Below, in pieces: positions 27,701 to 39,800 of a stretch of 64,000 nucleotides of DNA (its first letter is position 1; each line of letters starts with the position of its first letter). The DNA is taken from positions 992,001 through 1,056,000 of the forward strand of contig VXAY01002192.1 in the NCBI GenBank assembly GCA_013399855.1, in the 5' to 3' direction. A program made the translations under genes and the position numbers. The stretch is from Oxyruncus cristatus. Its lineage: Eukaryota; Chordata; Aves; Passeriformes; Cotingidae. The notes under the pieces are model-generated. The model was not told where the DNA came from. It saw only the letters and a list, made by a program, of their open reading frames with translations, and did no database searches.

Positions 27701-30104
27701 TAGGATGCCAAGGGCACGTGTAAAATAAGAGCATGAGCAAAACAGCAAGAGATCTGGTGGAAATGCCTTTTGGTGAGAAATAGGGTTTTAATATCTTCTA
27801 TTTATCAGAAGGGAGTTTAAGAGGTAACATACTTGTGACACTGAAGCTCTTTCTCAGGAGGAACACGGCAGCTATGAGGATATCTCTGTCAGAGCAAGTC
27901 ACAGAAATCAGTGGTGGAAAACCACTAGATAACACTAAATTAGCAACAAGATGTAGGTTTTTTTCCGTGGAGGATGACTAAACATGAGAAGAAACTATGG
28001 AGGATGTGGTGGATGTGGTACATTTTTCAAGCCTTCATGTCTCCAGATCAAAGTGGAAGATCCTGTTCAGATGCAGACGCTGTGTGAGCGCATCTAAAGA
28101 AGAACTGTGGCCTCGGATACCCAGATTGCAGGAGAGTAGGATACTGCCTGAACCATGCAGTGTAAGCCACACTTTTACCAGTGGACGCATATTCATACAT
28201 TTTGACACTAAAACCTCCCTGAGGGTAATGATCACTCCAGTGTGTCAGCTGGATCTCTCTGAATGCTGTTCTTGATAGCAATAAATTGTGTGTCATCACT
28301 CATTCACTCCATGTTCACTGTGTCGTGTGCCAGTTTGGAATAAAGCAAGGAGGGACACTTATCTTGATTTTAGGAGATGTCCTTGTAGACATCATGTTCC
28401 TGTAAAAATGCACACGTGCTGCTGATCGCTGATGAAGGGACCTAGGAAGATTTTAAAGCAAGAGCTTGAAATTCTTATCAAAAGAGATGACAAAGTACCA
28501 GGTGGTTTTCCAGACAGCTGGATCCAAGACACAGGCTGAACAGCACTGAGGATAAATATGCATGTAAAGAGCATAATAAAGCCCTGTCTTCTGCTGCTAA
28601 ACAAATCCATTTTTAAATTGTATAAAATATTTATGATAGTATGTTGTAGGTTGCACTCAGCTTTTCTTTTTTTTTTGCAGAATGGAAGGGAATAAATTTT
28701 CCTGCAAGGCTCCCAAATCACCACCGCTGATGAGATGTGCAGAAAATCTAAAAATGCTGCTGTATATTCATGGAGCTCTGCACAGGCTTCCACCAAAGGG
28801 AAGAGTGGGTGCTAAAGGGTGCAAGAGTGACCTGGGGTGCTTAACAGCTTCTTTCTGAACAGTTTGACAGGGATTCACTTTCAGGAAAGACAACTATATA
28901 TACTTTTATGTCTTCTGCTTTGCTCTCAAGGCCTTTGATTTTATCTTTAAACCAGCAGTGTTTATGGTTCTTGAGATGATCGTGTTCTGCTAAACAAGTT
29001 CCTTTGTCCCATAGTGTTGCTGACAAATCTGCTAGTGAAACAATTTTACTATTCAGTAACTTCAGTTTTGCCTCCAACTTTTTCTCTGTCCCCTTTGAAC
29101 CAACAGTGCTGCATTAATGTCTGCTCTGGCTCTGCCTGCCATGCATGTCATTGCTACAGCCCATTAAAAGCAGTTGCAGCCGTGCTCACCACTGGTTTCC
29201 TCCTTCCTTTGAAGCCGTTTTCTTTGACTGGTCTTAATTAATGCATAAGCTGGGAAAGTGCCTCCTTTCCCCCTTTCAAGATGTTTTTGTTTCTTTGTTT
29301 TAATTTCACATCTTTGGCTGAATAGATGTTTCCAGTATGTTCTTTATGAAAATGAAAGGGAAATTGAAGCTTGCACAACTTTTTTATTGGTGAAAGAAAC
29401 CCAGGCCATGGTTTTTCTTTGACTGCATTTCCATTGCGTGCTTTTTTGACTCCATTTCTTCTCTCTATTCAGGAAAGCCAAGTAAGATGATTGAAGTCCT
29501 CTTCCAACTCAAAGACTTTGACAGCAAACAAAGATGGATTACTTACCAACCGAATGAATCATGTACAGGAAACCAAGGCAAGTGTTAAACATATTTACTA
29601 GGGGAATCAGTTAAGAATGGTATGCCGAGGATCTGCAATTAATTAACAGCAGTTCCCTGTACTGAAACAAGAGATTGAAAAGCTATAAGATAATTAGTAA
29701 AATACTATAAAGCTGCATTCCTCAAAGCAGCCACGGATGCTGAAAGGAAATACTGGACTGCTAGGCCAGATACCAACTTGTCAAAGAATTAATCATCTTG
29801 TTTAATGGCAAATACCTGGCCACGTGGGCAGCCGTGCAAAAGAGCTGAATAGTCTGAACAGATGGAGCACTCCTCTCTCGTTACTGGTTATTGTCACGCT
29901 GCTGTCAGGCATGCAGCAAGCACCTTCCTCAGTTTCCTCATCGACAGGCTAAGCAAGCTCAGTAGTTGATCAGCTTTGTGCACATTCGTGGAAAGTCACT
30001 AGTGCATCAGGGCTTCAGACAGGAGGAAAAATGGGAAAAATTTGTGAATTACACAAATTTGTGATGAATACACTCCCTGCACATCAGCAGATGATCCTCA
30101 GGAT
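21718..30104. other. Long intergenic stretch without recognised features
   Basis: About 8.4 kb. I find no exon with credible splice sites, no LINE tail and no tandem array. A few short frames of 100-137 codons (for example at 26.8-27.2 kb plus and 28.4-28.8 kb minus) show no conserved-looking motif and I consider them chance. The region should be treated as unannotated, not proven empty. Confidence 0.45.
30038..30060. repeat. Perfect 9-bp inverted repeat with 5-base loop
   Basis: AAATTTGTG, a 5-base spacer, then CACAAATTT. It is a short AT-rich palindrome with no known role and could be chance in AT-rich DNA. Confidence 0.7.
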
Positions 30105-30665
30105 TCGGTGCAAATGTCCCTGCAAGACTGTAAACGAGTGGGTTGTGAGACCAACTCAGCCTGTAAACGAGCTTCCTTCCAGCAGAGCAGGAGGGTCGTA
30201 GCCAGCAAGGGCCCGGCGGCAGGAGCCGGCTGGGGGACACGTCCTTGCTCAGCGTTTCATTGCCCAGGAATGCCTGAAACAGAGGCCTGAGCTTTGATCT
30301 CGGCCACGTCCAAACATCCTCCCGCCCGTGTCGGCACGCACAGTGCTCACAGGGAAAGTGTCCCATCTGCGGGCTAAGGAACTGGCTACCGAAAGGAGAG
30401 CAGCGTTTTGTCGCTCAAACCGGTGCAAACCGCCACTGTTTTCTATGCAGTTGCCCCAAATCCCCATAGTCTGAGAGAGAGTAAAGCAAAGCCTTGTGAC
30501 TTCATGAGGAGGGTCTGTTCTAAACAACCTGGTCAGCACCAATGCTCCCCGGAGGGAAGACACAGCTCGTTCTCCGCCCTTACTCGAGGCTTTCCGAACA
30601 GCTGTTTGGAACAAAACTCTCCTGCCTTCTTTTATATACAGCTTGCTGAGCTCCCGGTTAAAGGA
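30105..30665. promoter_or_regulatory. Isolated CpG-rich block about 2.7 kb upstream of the gene's CpG island
   Basis: I count roughly 28 CG dinucleotides in about 510 bases, while surrounding sequence is CG-depleted. Examples are in CCCGGCGGCAGGAGCCGGC, TCCTCCCGCCCGTGTCGGCA and TTACTCGAGGCTTTCCGAAC. This meets the spirit of a CpG island and could be an alternative promoter or a distal element of the MTDH-like gene, or the promoter of a divergent or unannotated non-coding transcript. No exon is evident next to it. Confidence 0.4.
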
Positions 30666-32884
30666 GGCTGATTAAAAAGTGTTAAATACTGCCAAGTGGT
30701 CTCCTCACTGCCCCTCAAAAGGTGTTTTTGCTGGGGCAGTTTAAAAGCTTTCCCTGTCTATCCCTGACTTGTTTGAAATCACTAATTTTTCTATCACAAC
30801 TGTTGCTGTTGATTAAACATGAGCAGCGTCAGAGTAGAGCATTTCTCTTGGCTTCTGTGGGTGAATCCTTAAGTCTACTGCTAATACATCAGGTCAGAAC
30901 CTTACAATTTTTGTGAAATATTAATAAAATAATCATTCCATTCCTCACTTTTTTTAGAAAATTTCATTTTTAAACAATTCAATAGAAAATGGAAATAAAA
31001 ACTGTGCTTTAATTTCAGTTAGAAAAGTGCCCAAACCAAGTTTTGCTGTGTTTTTTTTTTCTGTTGCCATATGGTTTTGTCAAAATCAAACAGCTTTAAT
31101 GAAACATTTAAACACTAATAAGCTTGAATTTTTCCCCAGAAAACTTCCCAAAGCCTACTTCCATCTTTTCAGCACCCTGAATGACTAACTCTGCATGCAA
31201 AAGCAGACAGGTTCTAACAGGACCCATCAGGCATGAGCAGCTGCATTATTTTGTCAGTGAACATCCACCACATTTTGATCTACAACAAATATGTGATTCC
31301 AGCTCCTAATTATTGGATTTTCTGTCTAAGTCTGAATGAAGAACAACTTCCCATCTGACATTCACAATTAGTTCATGTCACACACAAATAGAAAAGTATT
31401 TTCTCAGGCTTGCAATAAAATTTCAGGCTTTCCATATAACATGACATGACAATAATTTGTGCTGTTTTCATAGAACAATAGTGTAAGTGATATGCAGCTT
31501 AATAAGACTGTAATAATACTAGGAAAAAAAAAAGTCTAATATGATGATGCTTATCTTTGAAAATAAATGCCATTAGAGGCCAGCCAAACTAATTGCCTTT
31601 ATTGAAGAAAAAAAGAAATAGAAAGGAATGTTGCAAAGCAGTAATCTCATAGTCAATTAAGCAATGCTGATTCCTGAAATGTCTTTCAGCTTATGTTTCC
31701 CCAGGAAAAGAACAGCAACCTAATTTAGATGAGCTGAAAGTAGTGAATTTATTTATGATCCGAGGTATAGATTGTACACTTTTTAACAGCTCAGACCTGA
31801 AGATACATACCTTCATTTTATGAACAGAGAAATAAAGACAGGGGAAAAAATAAAGGACAGGTATCTAAACTAATCAGATAACTGCCAGTTTTAACTTCAG
31901 GGGAAGTCCCCCTGTCTCTGACATTTGCATGTGACTGAGCTCAGTCACCAGCTCACAGCTCCAGATGGGTACAAGATAAACATATTCTCACAAGAAATCA
32001 GTATCAGGGCTAGGTACAAAACCACTCAAATTCCTGAGGTTTCAGGTCACAGGATTAGTCAGTGCTGAATTTTAGAAGACAGGCAGTAGGAGACATAGAA
32101 AATGGTAACTTGTGGTGTCTATGTTTAAATAGAAGTTTCCCATCCCAACAACAGTGTTTGAAGTACTCCCATATCCCCACAGATCTCTTCTGTGTATTAA
32201 GCATTTCTCCCTCCCTCCCAAAATCTTCTTCTCCCCATAAAGGCATTCAGCACATAATTTTTTTGATCATTCTCCTATATTTTGTCTGGAAATTTCTAGA
32301 GTGCTTTAACACCTTATGGTGCTTTCAAGACCTTGACACTTGTTTATTGGAATTAGGCCCAGGACATGGGAATAATAAATCTTTCATCCTTGAAGAGTTG
32401 GTAATCCAATGGAAGGATGGACAATGATGCTTCCACGTTGCTACTTTTCCATGGGCATGTGTTCGAGCTCCAGCACTTGGATCCACACTCAGGAGAGAAC
32501 AGTCCCTGCTGGGTGAAATAAGGCTATGACAGATGAAAGCCATTCCCCTACCAGCCCCTTTTCTGTGCTGGCTTTACTACGAACATAACTTTTTATGCTG
32601 TTCTAGTTAAATAGGCTTTATTTACTATCTTATTTTGTAGTAATGGCCCCTAGTGAATGCCACTGAGTTTGTGACAGGTGTGAGACAAACATACTGAGAC
32701 ACACTTCTGAATCAGGGGCTCCCTCCTGTTCACTGCTATTCACTGCTTTATTTATTGCTCAGAGGTTGTCCCTCCAGGCTGGCCAAGATAAAACTCAATT
32801 TGCCACTGAAGCTCAGTGACTTTGAAAAAAGACTTTCTGAGAGCACCACCTGCACTTATTCATCAGGTGGGTGGAGAAATTTCC
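30666..32884. other. AT-rich stretch between the two CpG-rich blocks
   Basis: No exon, transposon or RNA gene recognised. Poly-T and poly-A runs are frequent. If the upstream CpG block is a promoter, this would be the first intron or an intergenic spacer. Confidence 0.4.
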
Positions 32885-33361
32885 CATCCGGCACAGCAAA
32901 GATGTGGCTCCAGGCGCTCTGCTCAGCGTTCTGCTGGCGGCGGTAAACTGCTATTTCCCTGGGGATCAGCCCGAGATGAGAGCGCATCACGCGCTGCGTT
33001 ACATGGTGGTGCTTGTCATCATCACAGCGATGGTGCTCGATAACGACTTGTTTGTCACGGTGCCTGACAACACAAGCACATCCCTCAAAACTCTTCTGTC
33101 TAGACTGGGGGAATTTTGCAGAAAAGCATCACTTGCCAGCATCCCCGCATACGCCGGTCCTCGGCCAAACAGCCGCTCTCAAACCAATGCCGATGCCCGC
33201 AGCTCTGCCGCTTTGAACCGCATCGCGTTCTCCTTTCATCACGTACCACTTCCATTGGGAAGATCCATTCGATGCATTAACCCCTTCCTGCCCCCGGACC
33301 AGCCCCACACGCGCCCGGGGAGTCCCACTCCCGCCTCCCCGCACCGCGCACCCGCCCTCCC

Positions 33362-33710
33362 NNNNNNNNNNNNNNNNNNNNNNNNNNNNNNNNNNNNNNN
33401 NNNNNNNNNNNNNNNNNNNNNNNNNNNNNNNNNNNNNNNNNNNNNNNNNNNNNNNNNNNNNNNNNNNNNNNNNNNNNNNNNNNNNNNNNNNNNNNNNNNN
33501 NNNNNNNNNNNNNNNNNNNNNNNNNNNNNNNNNNNNNNNNNNNNNNNNNNNNNNNNNNNNNNNNNNNNNNNNNNNNNNNNNNNNNNNNNNNNNNNNNNNN
33601 NNNNNNNNNNNNNNNNNNNNNNNNNNNNNNNNNNNNNNNNNNNNNNNNNNNNNNNNNNNNNNNNNNNNNNNNNNNNNNNNNNNNNNNNNNNNNNNNNNNN
33701 NNNNNNNNNN
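33362..33710. other. Assembly gap of 349 N inside exon 1 / CpG island
   Basis: The unsequenced bases lie exactly where the start codon and the membrane-spanning segment of an MTDH-family exon 1 would be. Bird GC-rich first exons are often missing from short-read assemblies. The true length may differ from 349. Confidence 0.95.
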
Positions 33711-33851
33711 CGCCGCCGAGCCGCCGGGGAGGCGCAGGAGCAAGAGGAGGAGGAAGAGGAGGAGGAGGTGGATGCCCCCGCGGGGGCCGGCGGCCGGGCG
33801 GCCGGGGCGCTGCCGGCGCGGCAGCCGGAGGAACAAAGGCGCACGGCGCAG
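33711..33851 (+). CDS. MTDH-like: MTDH-like exon 1, 3' part (47 codons)
   Basis: The frame after the gap reads RRRAAGEAQ, then a run of eight consecutive glutamates in EQEEEEEEEEVD, then an alanine/glycine-rich segment and LPARQPEEQRRTAQ, ending at a strong donor (CAG|GTAAGG) in phase 0. MTDH exon 1 has the same order after its membrane segment: a basic cluster, an acidic/alanine-rich linker and a leucine, arginine, EEQ and basic stretch. The RRR just after the gap may be the end of the first basic nuclear-localisation cluster. The glutamates are encoded by GAG/GAA repeats, so length polymorphism is likely. The start codon, any LXXLL-like motif and the membrane helix are missing. Confidence 0.75.
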
Positions 33852-36800
33852 GTAAGGTTAGTGGGGGGGTCGCGCCTGGCCCGCTCTCCCGGGACGGGAC
33901 GAGCATCCTTCCCTCTTTCCTCCCCGGCAGCTTTTCACCGTGCAGAAAACAGCCCTGCAGACAGCCAGGTCTGCACCCTCTGCTCCCGGTCCCACCGGGC
34001 TGCAGCCATCCCATCTCACCCCATCTCATCCAGTCCCGCCTAAATAGGCACAGCCCCGAACTCTCTGTGTGATATAGCGGTGAGGGGCTGAGCATTCCCC
34101 ACGGAGCCCTGTGGTGCCATCGAGATGACAGTGCAAAGCAGCAGGTTGCCTGAGCACCTGGCTGGGGATTTCTGGCACTGGCCTTTTATCCACCGCTTTG
34201 TCTAGGAGCGTTAACAACAGATGGGATTCATGTATCATGGGAATCAAGAAAACTCCGGTTAATGTCCTTCATATAAAGGAGTACACAAGAATAGTATTGG
34301 CACTATGGTGTTAATACAATGGGCTAATACTGTATACTCCAAATCAAAACCCTGTTTTTATTGCACTGAGCACTGATACGTGGCAGCGGCTCTGAGCTGA
34401 TGACCATGCCACCCTGTTGAATACAGGCTGTGAGTCTGATTTGATGCACAGTGCTGAAGTTTCCATATGACATTGTCATGACTGTGTCACTCTGACATGC
34501 TGTAAGCTGTCTGTAGCAGAAAATCTCAGCGTAAATTGCAGAAAACAATTTCATTGAGGCACTGCAATATGTAAAATAAAGCTCTCAAGGGAACATAACA
34601 AACATATGTATGTATTTAAAAATAATACATCAAGCTTCTCTGAACATTTTAATGTGTTACTGTTATCTCCTAGGTCTCATTTCTGATAAAGACAAACAAA
34701 ATGAATTTGCAGGGATTTTTTTTTAAGTATGCTATAAAATAAATAGGTTTGTTCCTCATGAACAGAAATATGTCAGGCTTTTCATCGTAACACTAGTTTT
34801 CAGGGGTTTATTATTTGGTCTGGGAGTTTTAACTTTTAGTTGTATTATAGTTATATTTTAATAGACTATTTCATTTTAGAACATTTTTTCTTTCATCATT
34901 GAGGGCAGAATATTGGCCTAACAACACAGGTATCCATGAATTAGTAAAGAACAATTAAATCAAAAAGCAATCCAGACAGAGCTGCCCATGTCAAGGTGTG
35001 AAGAGGGATTTCAGTAACAATTTTATTAAAGCTTTATAATTATCAATACTAGATAATTTGGTTTGGCTGCAGAACAAATAAAAATTTTCCAGAGCCACCA
35101 ATTATTGGAGGCAGTGCAGGATGGAAAGTTGGAACACCCACCTGGTCTCATTTCTGAGAAAGACAAACAAAATGAATTTCTGGGAATTTTTTTTAAGTGT
35201 GCTATAAAATAAATGGGTTTGCTTCTCGTGAACAGAAATGTGTCAGAGACAGGCCAGGTGCTGTGATGGTGACGGGGTTATTAGTTCAAGCCAAATACAT
35301 TGATTTAGAGAGATATCTTCTAATCAGAGATGCTTCACCTCACAGGCCTGAGTAACAGAAACCAAAGAAGAGGAGGGATAAACTGAAGGGTTGAATTTGT
35401 TTACAGTCATCTGCAGTTTCTGCCATTAATCTCATCTTTTCCTGCACTGAGTGATTCTTACTCTTGAGGGGCTGGATTCTAACAGTTGCATTTTCACAGA
35501 GTAGCATCATCCTCTATATGAGACTCACTGATTATTGTGCAGAGTTCAGAAAACATGGTCCTGAGGAGGTGAAGGATGAGAAGATGATGATCAAGAAAAT
35601 TAACTTCAAAGATCCTAAAGAGAGATAACCCAGGGAAAATATCATACATGATGAAATGAAAAACAGAGGCTTGTCCTCCCACAACAGTACCCTGCCCTTT
35701 CTCTTCTCTATTTGCCTCTTTTGTTTTCTTTTCCCCACCCCCCCTTCTCCACTGCTTCTTGTCATTTCCCATCATGTTATCTCTGTCTTTGGAACATCAT
35801 ATCCTTGAGGCAAAAACTTTATCTCCTTACATAAGTGTAAAACGCTGCATACTGCTCTGGCGCTTAGTTGATGCAAGGATGCCAGAACAGCAAAACACCT
35901 TTGATATGCTGAAATTTGCATGTGAAAATCTCCACCAAGGCAGCATCAGAGATATTATTAATAAGAAAGTCTGCTATCAATAGACAGGGCAAATACCATA
36001 TGCTGGGGTTGCAGGTCTTACAGGACAGGAGCCCCTCTCTGCTGCCTGCTGAGGTATGAAGCCAAGAGACAATTGCCTCCAGTGCTCAGGTGTGTTGATA
36101 CATCCCAGCAGTCAAACATCTGCATATCCTGGAGTGGTGGATAAGTCAAGATCTTAATTAAAAGATTTTTTCAATTTGGGAATGCATGTTTGCCAATGAT
36201 TCCCAGTCATGGAATCATTGCCCCATGGGTGGGCTGCTTCCCGCAGAATCTACTCTTACACGTCTGCAGTTGTCTGATGCAGGACTGACCTTCTTCCCTC
36301 TGTGTGCCCCTAGTCCCCAAAGCAATAGGCAGCACCTGCCCAGGAGCTGAAGGTGCCCTCAGCTTTCTGCAGGTTCCCTTCCCATACAGCTCTGAGCCAC
36401 AGCCCATCCTGCCCAGCCACCTCTGTCTAAACCCCTCCCAGGTCCAAATCACTAAAATATAACAGTGCCTGACTGTGTCAGTGTCTCCCAGTGCCAGTGC
36501 TACTGGCAGGCAGCATTCACACCTTTCATCTCATTACCTGCTACCTTTGGGTATGGCAGAGTAAGAGGCTGGAGTGATGACTAGTCCCAGAGCTGGCTGT
36601 GCACTGTTAGACCCTGACTAAAGGGCTTCCACAGCCCACGTGAGATAAGTCTATTGAACAAACTCTCACAGAATCATAGAATGGTCTGTGTTGGAAGGGG
36701 GCCTTGAAGATCACGTAGTTTCAAACCCCTGCCATTGGCAGGGATACCTTCCATTAGACCAGGTTGCTCAGAGCCCCATCCAACCTGGCCTTGAACACTT

Positions 36801-39800
36801 CCAGGGATGGGGCATCCACAGCTGCTCTGGGCAACTTGTGCCAGTGCCTCACCACGCTCAGTAAATAATTTTTTCCTAATATCTAATCTAAACTCTTCAA
36901 CTTGAACCCATTCCCCCTTGTCCTTTGACTACACACTCTTGCCCCATCTTTCCTGTAAGTTCCCTTCAGGTACTGGAAGGCCTCAGCTGTGGTTTAGGAA
37001 TGATACTCCCCAATTCAGTGACCTCACCAAGACTCGTCAAACCACTTGTAGCTCTCTCTTGCTCCCCTGCTTTCCCCCTCCCCCTCTCTCCCTGCAGTGG
37101 TGGGATAGAGAGGAGAATTGGAGACACAAAAGGCAAAGATCACAGGTTGAGATAAGAACAATTTACTGCAAACAGCAATGAGATAAGAAAACTAACAGTA
37201 ACAGCAGGGATACTAAGACAGGGTACAAAAAAAGACACAGAAAAAAACTTGACAACAGACAATACTTGAGGTGGGGTCTCACCAGAGCAGAGTAGAGGGG
37301 TAGAATCATGTCACTTAACCTGCTGCCCACAGTGCTTTGGATGCAGCCCAGGACACGTTTGGCTTTCTGGGCTGCCAAGCACATGTTGCCAGCTCATGTC
37401 CAGTCTCTCACCCACCTCTTTGTTCAAATGGATGCATGGTCTCCACACAATCATACAAGCACATTTTGAATGTGATCTCATCATGCATCACACATAACAA
37501 GTTACATTCTGGCTGTTGTCACACATACACACACAAAAAACCTTCTAGAAATTATGCTGAGTGTGCCTAGTCTTTTTCAGGATAGCCTTTTCCCTAATTT
37601 CTTTTAGGAAATTTCTAGCAAGACTTGCTGGAAGCCAACTGATCTGGATGGGACTGTTGTTGAGTGTTGGGGTTTGTGTTTATTCAAAGTTTTTGGGTTG
37701 TTCTGCAAATTGGTCAGTTCTAAATAAGAGCTTTTTTTTACAAATGTAGTGACTTCTTAGAAATGTAGTGAACTTCTAAAAATATGTACTGTCTGATACA
37801 ATTAAAAAAAAAGCATCTTTCTGCTTTTCAGAAGTGTCTTTATAAAGTGGAGATGCTTCTTGCTTCTTGCTTAACAGTACCAGGGATTGCTTAACAGTAC
37901 CAGAACTAACGATCCAGCCCCTCAGCTCCAGAGGTTTTGCAGACAGACTTTTTTCTTTTACCATTTCAGGTTACTCAGTATTCTTCATGCCAAAGCAACA
38001 CAGTTGCACAATTACTTTTATACAGCTGTCTTGGATGAGAATTAATTTTGAAAGTATCCTGGAAAGTGTTGGAGTTTGGTAATTGACTCCTTAAAACGGA
38101 GCCTTTATGCCTTGCTGGGATGGTGCTCTAATTAATCAGAATAACAGATCCCAAGAAATTGATTTCTTCATCCCTCTTCTTGACAGTGGTTTTAATCCAC
38201 TCACGCAGGTATCATTCTCTCCCCAGATGATAAGAGCAGCTGAACCGAGGCAGGTACCTACCTGTCAGCTCCACATGTTTATGGCTGCTGCGTATGGCTT
38301 CTTGTGTGTCCTGGGAAGGCTGGCCAGCAGGATGTAGGCAGCATCATTCTAGGGCTGCTTCCCTAAGTTTTCTCTTGAAATTGCTCATGGATACGAATGG
38401 CTACAACTGCAGTTCTGGCCCCCACTTATCATCAATCTGTGTTTGTGCTCAAGGGGTTCCTATGGGCAATTTCATCCCTGGGACTACGTGGGGAGGAACA
38501 GGTTTTCTGTGCTGATCCTTTTCCGTGTGGTTCTTGGAGCATCTGTTTGATGGGAGCCTTACCCCTTTCTGTTTTATACCTCAAGTGAAGGTGGAAATTT
38601 CAGGTATTCCTGGTGTGTATTTCTCATATAATTCTATCTATTCATTGTGTGTGTTTCCCATGTAATTTTACCTTCCAACAGACTCTTTCCTACTCAGAAC
38701 ATATTTGTCTGAAGTGATTTTTTCAGGGAAAGCATTGCATTAACACATATCAATCACAGCTATTAATGATAAGCTTATTACTAGTATTATTAATAATAGT
38801 AATTACAGTATTGATCACAAATCCAGATCCTGCTCTCTTTTCCGTCCCCGATGCAGGTATATCTGTGCAGTGTTGTGAAAAGCCATGCCACAGAGAAGCT
38901 CCTTTATGTTCTTCTGCCATTCATGAAGACCCTTCAGTTTCCTTTGCTAATGAACCAAATACGGGGGAGTTTCGACTTCCCACTGTCACCTTACCAGAAA
39001 TTGCCATTGCGTTACCTAGTTGTTAGGACTGAATGAGTAATTTTCTTTGAAGCTGATACTTTCCTGTCTCTCTGTTGGCCTCTGCCTCTGCCTAAACCCC
39101 ATCCTTTCTCCTCCTACAAATGCAGTCTTGTCCTTTCCCATTCACCTGGTTCCCACCGATATAGGGAATAAGTCTCCCAGAGCAAAGTCCACCATCGGCA
39201 CAAGACCATGTGGCAAAGCCAGACTGGCCGGGATGTCTGCTTCCATTTATGAGAATCAGGATCAGAACTAATGAGAGCCAGTGCTGCTTCATTTCCCAAC
39301 ACGTTTGTCATGCGGGTTGCTCATTGTCTGCGGATGGAGCAATAGGAGCTGCTGTCTGGCCACAGCAGCACTGGGGTTTGCTCACCCTGTGGCTGAGCCC
39401 CCACTCTGTGCACAGGAGACAAGAACCCATCTGCAGAGAGCAAATGGTGGACTGCAAGTGGTGCTGCAAATATCAGACTCATAGCATGGAGAGTAGGGAG
39501 CAAAGACCAGATAGATCTTCCAGAGGGTGCTGAGGCTGATGAAGATCTTCTTGAACATCGACTGAGAAATCTGGGAGTGCAGTGATACCTTGTTCAGTAT
39601 AGCACAGCATGTTTAAGGGAGGCCATGTAGTGCCCTGGTTAGAAATTCCTTTCCTTTTTGTTCTTTTCTCCTCCCCCCTCCCTTACTTTTTTAATTTAGT
39701 GCATTTTGGTGTTACTTTTGTCATACCAGTATTGCTTTTTGGCCTAAATCCACCACATTTCTTTTGCGTTGTAACATGAAGCAAAAAAAAAAAATTAGTT

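Larger units (their letters stand above)
32885..33950. promoter_or_regulatory. CpG island spanning promoter and exon 1 of the MTDH-like gene
   Basis: CG dinucleotides become dense from about 32,890 and continue on both sides of the sequencing gap, strongest next to it (CACGCGCCCGGGGAG upstream, GGCCGGCGGCCGGGCGGCC downstream). An inverted CCAAT box (ATTGG at 33,254) and GC-box-like CCGCCTCCCC and CCGCCCTCCC strings sit within 110 bases of the gap. No TATA box is evident, which fits a housekeeping-type promoter. The transcription start is probably just before or inside the gap and cannot be fixed. Confidence 0.65.

Noticed and set aside
33129..34095. Long minus-strand frames across the CpG island and gap
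   Set aside because: The unsequenced bases make all frames look open; the real plus-strand exon with a donor site explains the sequence on the right side.
37163..37384. Minus-strand 73-codon frame as a gene
   Set aside because: Its first part is CR1 reverse transcriptase (ALVRPHL motif) and the rest runs into the LTR insertion, so it is transposon sequence.
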